Of a DNA stretch of 64,000 nt, positions 58,861 through 64,000 are shown one piece after another (the stretch's first letter is position 1; each line of letters starts with the position of its first letter). Source of the stretch: Siniperca chuatsi (lineage: Eukaryota; Chordata; Actinopteri; Centrarchiformes; Sinipercidae); contig NC_058051.1 of NCBI RefSeq assembly GCF_020085105.1, positions 2,190,001 through 2,254,000 on the forward strand. Reading direction: 5' to 3'. The notes beneath the pieces were generated by a model that saw only the letters and a list, made by a program, of their open reading frames with translations, had not been told where the DNA came from and made no database searches. The position numbers were made by a program, and so were the translations under genes.

Positions 58861-60109
58861 CCAAATACGTGTTTCATGATCCACAAATAAAAACAAGATT
58901 CAAGGCCCGGCCACACCTCAAGGTGGCACAGTGAAATTCACCTGCATGTCTTTGCGAAATATTTGGTCCTAGAAGCTTGCTGACATAGTGACTACTCACT
59001 CAGCTAGTTGGTGAACTGCTGTAGCTGGCGAGCTAACTGCTAACACGGTAGCCGCCGGGAACAGTCTAGTCAGTCACGTAAGCTCCCCGAGCTTCTTTCT
59101 ATTTTCTCTCCACCGGGCTGTTTACAGGATTGTTCTCAGGGCTGTACATCATTTCATTCAATAAAGAGTTACTGGAGGGGGAAAAATAAGCTCTCGCTAT
59201 TGTTCACACAGTTTATTCGACGTATACCATCGACTCTTGTCTCATAACTCTCTTCAAACCATGCATCTTTTGTGGAGCAGTTTATTCTCCGACAGAGGAG
59301 GGTTAAATAAAAGTGGATGGTGTAACTAATAAGCCACAATAATTTCCTCCATTTTGGACTCTTCAGCTCTGCGTTCCCACAAAAGTCAGCAATGTCAAGA
59401 AGATGACTTGCTATCGGTCAATGGCGTGCATTCTCATTTCAAATTTCAGCAAAGTTGAACTCAAGGTCAAAAATGTGTGTGGATTAACCTTGCCCCGCGA
59501 GTGAATCTAATAGTCATGGCAATTCCATTGAAGTGAATTGATTTTCCAGTGAAATTTCGCTGTTTTAGATGCTGGTGTGACCGGGCCTTTAAAAACGTGG
59601 ATGGCAACGAGAATGTGTGAATAAATGACGGTGTTCACAGATGGATTTTCCTATTCACAAACAAACACAACCAAACCGGAATAAATGTCGGTGTTCTATA
59701 TGTGATAGATGCTGATAAGCTAGTGTATGTTTTCAAGAAAAAATACTTTCCCACACGGAAATTCCATATGAATGAATAGCCAGACGTCCCAATTGTCCAT
59801 CAGCACCTAAATGCAACATGCATTTGTGGATAGGAGGACGTGAAAAGGGTAAAAAAAAACCCCTCAAATGTAACCCAATCCACATGTGTCCTCAGGAAGC
59901 ATTTCAAAAGCAAATGTTATTAGATTAATGAACCTGAAGTTTGGAATAGATATGTACAATACGGACATTTATTTAAGTTGGGTTGTATTTATTTGTAAAA
60001 TACTTCTGCTGGTTTTTGTTTGTGGATATGAATACTCAAATTTATTCCCAAATAGTCACACGCATTTTAAAATGTTATTTTTATTTGTGGATCACGAAAC
60101 ACACATTGG
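58861..60109. mobile_element. Outer palindromic MITE, split by a second element
   Basis: The 40 bases at 58861-58900 (start CCAAATACGTGTTTCATGAT) and 60071-60109 (ending GTGGATCACGAAACACACAT then TGG) are inverted copies at roughly 80% identity. The left end stops where the inner element begins. Confidence 0.65.
58902..59590. mobile_element. Inner DNA element with AAGGCCCGGCCACACC ends
   Basis: Left AAGGCCCGGCCACACC and right GGTGTGACCGGGCCTTT are inverted ends, with further GTGAAATT pairing inward. About 689 bp, no transposase reading frame seen. Inserted in the outer MITE. Superfamily unresolved. Confidence 0.7.
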
Positions 60110-63100
60110 ACATAAACATCTCTCCATACTGCTGCACTGACTGAGCACAGGTGCTGCACACGTGATGACCTTCTGGGTGTCCAGCAGCTGACCCCAGATC
60201 AGATTGAGGTTAGTGGTATTTTACACCCCAGTGCCTGCCTATGGCACATTAATCCTCAGAGAGCGCTGTATAAATCTGTGAAGGGGAAGGCTGACCCTCG
60301 CTCTCCTTCAACACCAGGTGGAACTCAGTCCTCAGTGTTTGAGTGTGAAAACTTTTTTTTCCTTAATTTCTTTAATGTTGCCTTTGTAGAAGCAATCAAA
60401 TATTAAGTAATTCATTAATTCTGTATTCAGCAATGGTATAAATATATTTTACATTGCATTGAGTTGATATGGATTCTATTTCTGCTTCTTCAATTATATT
60501 ATACATTGTATTATATATTTCAGCGTCTTTACAACGCTATGGTGTTTTCATAGATGAAGTCTGTGCAAGACCGTTAAACAGAGGAGAGAGGTTGTCCGGC
60601 AGTTGCAGGAGAAATCATTGTGTGGCTGTGAAGAAATGTAGCAGAGGGGTGTGTATGAAAGGAAAAACCAAGAGTTTATGTATATGTATTTTATCCATGC
60701 AGTATATTTGCATGAATCTACATGTATTTTGTATATTTTGTGTATTCGTGCTATACCGAGGGAGAGAAGAAGACGAGAGGATATAGTATGTGTTCTGTGG
60801 TGTGCACTTATCGTAAAACAACTCTTAGGCAGAGTGTGATTGTGTTTACTGCTGCAGTGCTTTTAGCAAATATCCATCTTTACCTCTGTGTTGTTATCAC
60901 CCTGCTTATTATGGATTCACAAACAACACACACATTCACACACACACACACACATATAGGAAACTGCCCCCTATAGTCATTCCAATTGACACACTCGGTT
61001 TAGCTTTGCGAGAGATTGTGTGTTTGTATGTGCATCTGTGAGTGTGTGTTTGCATGTACCCCTCTGTGTGTGTTAGCGAGTGTGACTGTGTGTGTGCGCC
61101 CAGTAGACTGAGTTATGAGCGTGAACGGAGTGAATGGTATTTGACCATGTGCATTGTGTTTTATGAGATGAGCAGGCTTTAATGACTCTGTCACCAGTAA
61201 ATGGACTCTGATTTGTAGCACAGCTGTCGCTCCGCACTGATCAACTTGGGCCTTCTGGAGACAAACACGCACACAACACACACACACACACAGAATTAGC
61301 AAATATTCAGCGCATACCCCACACCTAAACATCCGTATTAAACCATACATGCTCACTGTGCAGTTCGTGTAGATTGGGATTCTGGCACAAACAGCCTCAT
61401 TAACATGTGTTGTCGATACAGAAAGTAATTGCCATCTGAAGTCTAATCAGAGAGAAATTACAGCTGTTCAGATGCAGGCAGCAGTCAGACATTAGATCTC
61501 ATATCCAATCAATGCACCTATTCCTCAGAGATACCACTGATCTATGACGTGGTATTGGTAGTGCGGCTTAGATCCTATTTTTGTGGATACAGTGCAGATG
61601 GAGTTATGTTATTCATTAACACACTGTGCAGATGTAGCAGGGGGGCTCTGGTTGGGGCAGCAGGGTGGTGTTGTGAGTTCCTCTTCAACCAAACCAGGGA
61701 GTCTGTCGAGGGGGGGGGGCAATGGAAAAACAATTTGACTGGAGGGAAAGGGTCTGGTGCAGGTTTAGTTTCCCATGTAAGAGAGGGCCTGTTTGGCTAA
61801 TGAAGAACTTTAAAAAAAACAGCTCAGCTGAAAAGTACATTAGAGCTGACAGTAGTGATATGTATGATAACATTTCAAGCCCCAGTCTTCTTCAACGTGG
61901 ACTGCCAAGGACTTCTGCTGCGGGGAGGGCAGTCCAGCCTGGCACAATATTATTCAACAGACGAAGTTTAGATGCGATCATCATGCATGTGTATTTTGCT
62001 TTTGGTGATGGAGCTTTTTTTCTGTCTGTTGGTTTTAAATAACTTTTAAACACACTATTGAACTGTGTTAGCTTTTCAAGTTGTACTTGTTTTGTTTTAG
62101 GCCCTCCTTTACCGTAAGCAGTTTTACCTTTACTTCTAGATTTATTTTATTAACCTACTTTTCTGTTTTAAAGGCTTTCTCCAGCAATTTAGTATTGCAC
62201 TCCCATCAAATTGGGGAACTAACAAGAGATATGTAGATTTAAGAGGAGGAAAAACATAGCTGCACTGGCTTCAATGGGTTGAGCCGGGTGTGGTCAGCTA
62301 TGGTCTATTTTAAATGTTGGCCATACCCAGCTGTGATACAGTGTGGTACTATAGTGCCACGGTACATCACTGCTGCACAGAGTGTATTAGTATTAGACTG
62401 GATAAGTTACTCTTTAAAAAAGGATTGTCAAAATCGAAGCAGCAGATGCCAAGATATCCCGACTTTCAGTATCTAGTATGCAGCTGAACACGAAGGATCC
62501 CACGATGCAACTCAGTAGCATCATTTATTATATCCTCTCTGCCACAAAATGCCCACTCCTGTCAAACCTCACACCTTCACGCCAAACGCCGGCTTTCTGT
62601 TTAAAATTATACTGTGTCAAGCCCAAACCGAGATAACCCCTATGACATCATCAGGGTTATTTTTTCAGACTTGAGAAAGCTCCTCCAGAAGCACAGAAGA
62701 CATTATACAACTGTTTTCACAGGCCGTATGATACTCCTTGTGACAAGAAAAGTGAACTTCATGTGTAAAATCACTGGAGTGCCCCTTTAAATTCTTTTTG
62801 CTGAGAACTTTATGACTATGTTTTTATAGGGGAATGTTCAAACCTATTTTACATCAGCTAAATTATGAGTATTTTTTACACGTTTGTTAGAATTGTTAGT
62901 TTGGTTCTCTAGTGCGGCCCTGCTAAAGGCTGTGATGGAGTATTGTTATTATAAGTTCCCACCAGCAGATGTCCCTGTTGCAAAGTGTTTACTGAGTTGT
63001 ACAGGTTTGGAGTCCACAGTTTTTTCAGTGTCGGCCCTCAACTCTTCACTTCACTGCATCAACTTATAGACATTCAAACGGTTGCATTGATCTATCCATC

Positions 63101-63770
63101 TGTCTTGTTTACTCTGCAGACCCAGAGCTTACTGACAGCGTAACATCTGTGCCCTTTTGATTTCCGAGAAATGTCAGTGCAATCTTATGACGATGTGTAT
63201 GAAGAGTGTGTGTGTGTGTGCGAGAACTCATGGCAGACTTGTACATGATCAAGTTTGAAATGATTTCCCATGTTATGCTCTCTCTCAGTATCGTGTCCTT
63301 TGTGTCTTTTACTCTCTCGACTACTTCTCTCTGTTCATTTAGCGGTGAGCTGCAGCAGCAATTCTACTCATGTATGCTGCACCTTGTTGACTTTAGCCTC
63401 ATTAGAAGGCCAAATGAATATGACGAGTTGTGACATTAGACTACAGCTGGAACAAATGTGCCAGCCGCTCACTCTCCAGCCTGGCCAATTTCTATCTCTC
63501 TGTTTCTCTCTCTCTCACACTCACACACAAACACGGCTCACTTATTTTTCAGGGAAGGGCTTGGTGGGGTTGATGGGTTTGCAACAATATTGGAAATGTA
63601 GATGGGCCTGTGTTTTGAATTGGTTTGCACGCTTTGATGCAGAGACAGATTGTAAACTGTGATTTTATTAAATCCTTCATTAGGATTCATCAGTGAGATT
63701 GGATCAGAAAAAGGTCACTGTGCAGATGCGCCCCCACCTCTCTCCTCTTTGCTCCATCTCTGCTGTTTAC
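60110..63770. other. Gene-poor stretch
   Basis: Short CA/GT runs (60937-60955, 61020-61100, 61270-61292) and otherwise unique sequence. No frame with recognisable protein similarity. Confidence 0.5.

Positions 63771-63772
<2 letters not shown>

Positions 63773-63829
<57 letters not shown>
63773..63829. repeat. (CT)n microsatellite
   Basis: About 28 uninterrupted CT units near the right edge, within a longer pyrimidine-rich region to 63905. Confidence 0.95.
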
Positions 63830-63831
<2 letters not shown>

Positions 63832-64000
63832 TTCTACTCAGCAAAGCATAGGGGACTTGCTTTCACCCACATCTCTCCCTCATGCTCTCTTGCTCTCTCT
63901 TCCCTCGCTAGCCCTTACCCGAAACAAATTTGCGATGAAAATGGGGAAAAATGATCATCATGGGCCTGCTAGAGAAACACAAGGTGAAAGTGACATTATC

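Noticed and set aside
63912-64000. Frames starting ATG AAA ATG GGG and ATG GGC CTG CTA at the right edge
   Set aside because: Too short before the window ends to support a gene, and two competing frames are open.

Overview
The window is eukaryotic nuclear DNA from a ray-finned fish, most likely a percomorph (spiny-rayed) teleost. The evidence is compact multi-exon genes with GT-AG introns of about 0.1 to 4 kb, vertebrate proteins with teleost-like divergence, and many short dispersed repeats of kinds common in percomorph genomes (hAT-like MITEs with GAGCTGCAAC-type ends, retroposon tails ending in ATTGATCCCCGAGG-like or ATAAATAAAATT-like sequence, long CA and AT microsatellites). No bacterial-style operon, CRISPR array, rRNA or intact tRNA gene was seen.

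Layout, left to right: sephs2 (minus, 985-7043) encodes selenophosphate synthetase 2. Its own in-frame TGA selenocysteine codon is at 6897-6899, a SECIS hairpin lies in the 3' UTR at 266-316, and a poly(A) signal is at 180-185. ikbkg/NEMO (minus, 8817-20606) has 14 coding exons plus a probable 5' noncoding exon near 21.23 kb. tmed4 (plus, 22998-27025) is divergent from ikbkg. plpbp/PROSC (minus, 29795-32325) is convergent with tmed4. snrpg (minus, 33610-35949) encodes the spliceosomal SmG protein. A C2H2 zinc-finger gene with an uninterrupted coding exon (minus, 38568-40136) follows, then tbc1d22b (minus, 43537-55243, 14 exons). From 55.3 kb to the right edge no recognisable gene was found. 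That stretch holds nested MITEs, a tRNA-like relic, a CT microsatellite and two well-formed candidate exons (56820-56891 and 58351-58460) that may belong to an unrecognised plus-strand transcript.

The exon models for sephs2, ikbkg, tmed4, plpbp and snrpg were built by hand from splice sites and protein similarity. Each sums to a whole number of codons (432, 586, 220, 294 and 76 residues), which is strong internal support. tbc1d22b closes to 518 residues only if exon 12 starts two bases upstream of the single visible AG acceptor. That boundary abuts a 170-bp CA/TG microsatellite, and this is the main anomaly in the window.

The genes are unrelated housekeeping or signalling functions (selenium metabolism, NF-kB signalling, ER-Golgi cargo transport, PLP homeostasis, pre-mRNA splicing, a probable transcription factor, a Rab-GAP), not a pathway cluster. 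The most notable biology is the complete selenocysteine recoding module (UGA plus SECIS) in sephs2. I found no convincing evidence of a previously undescribed system.
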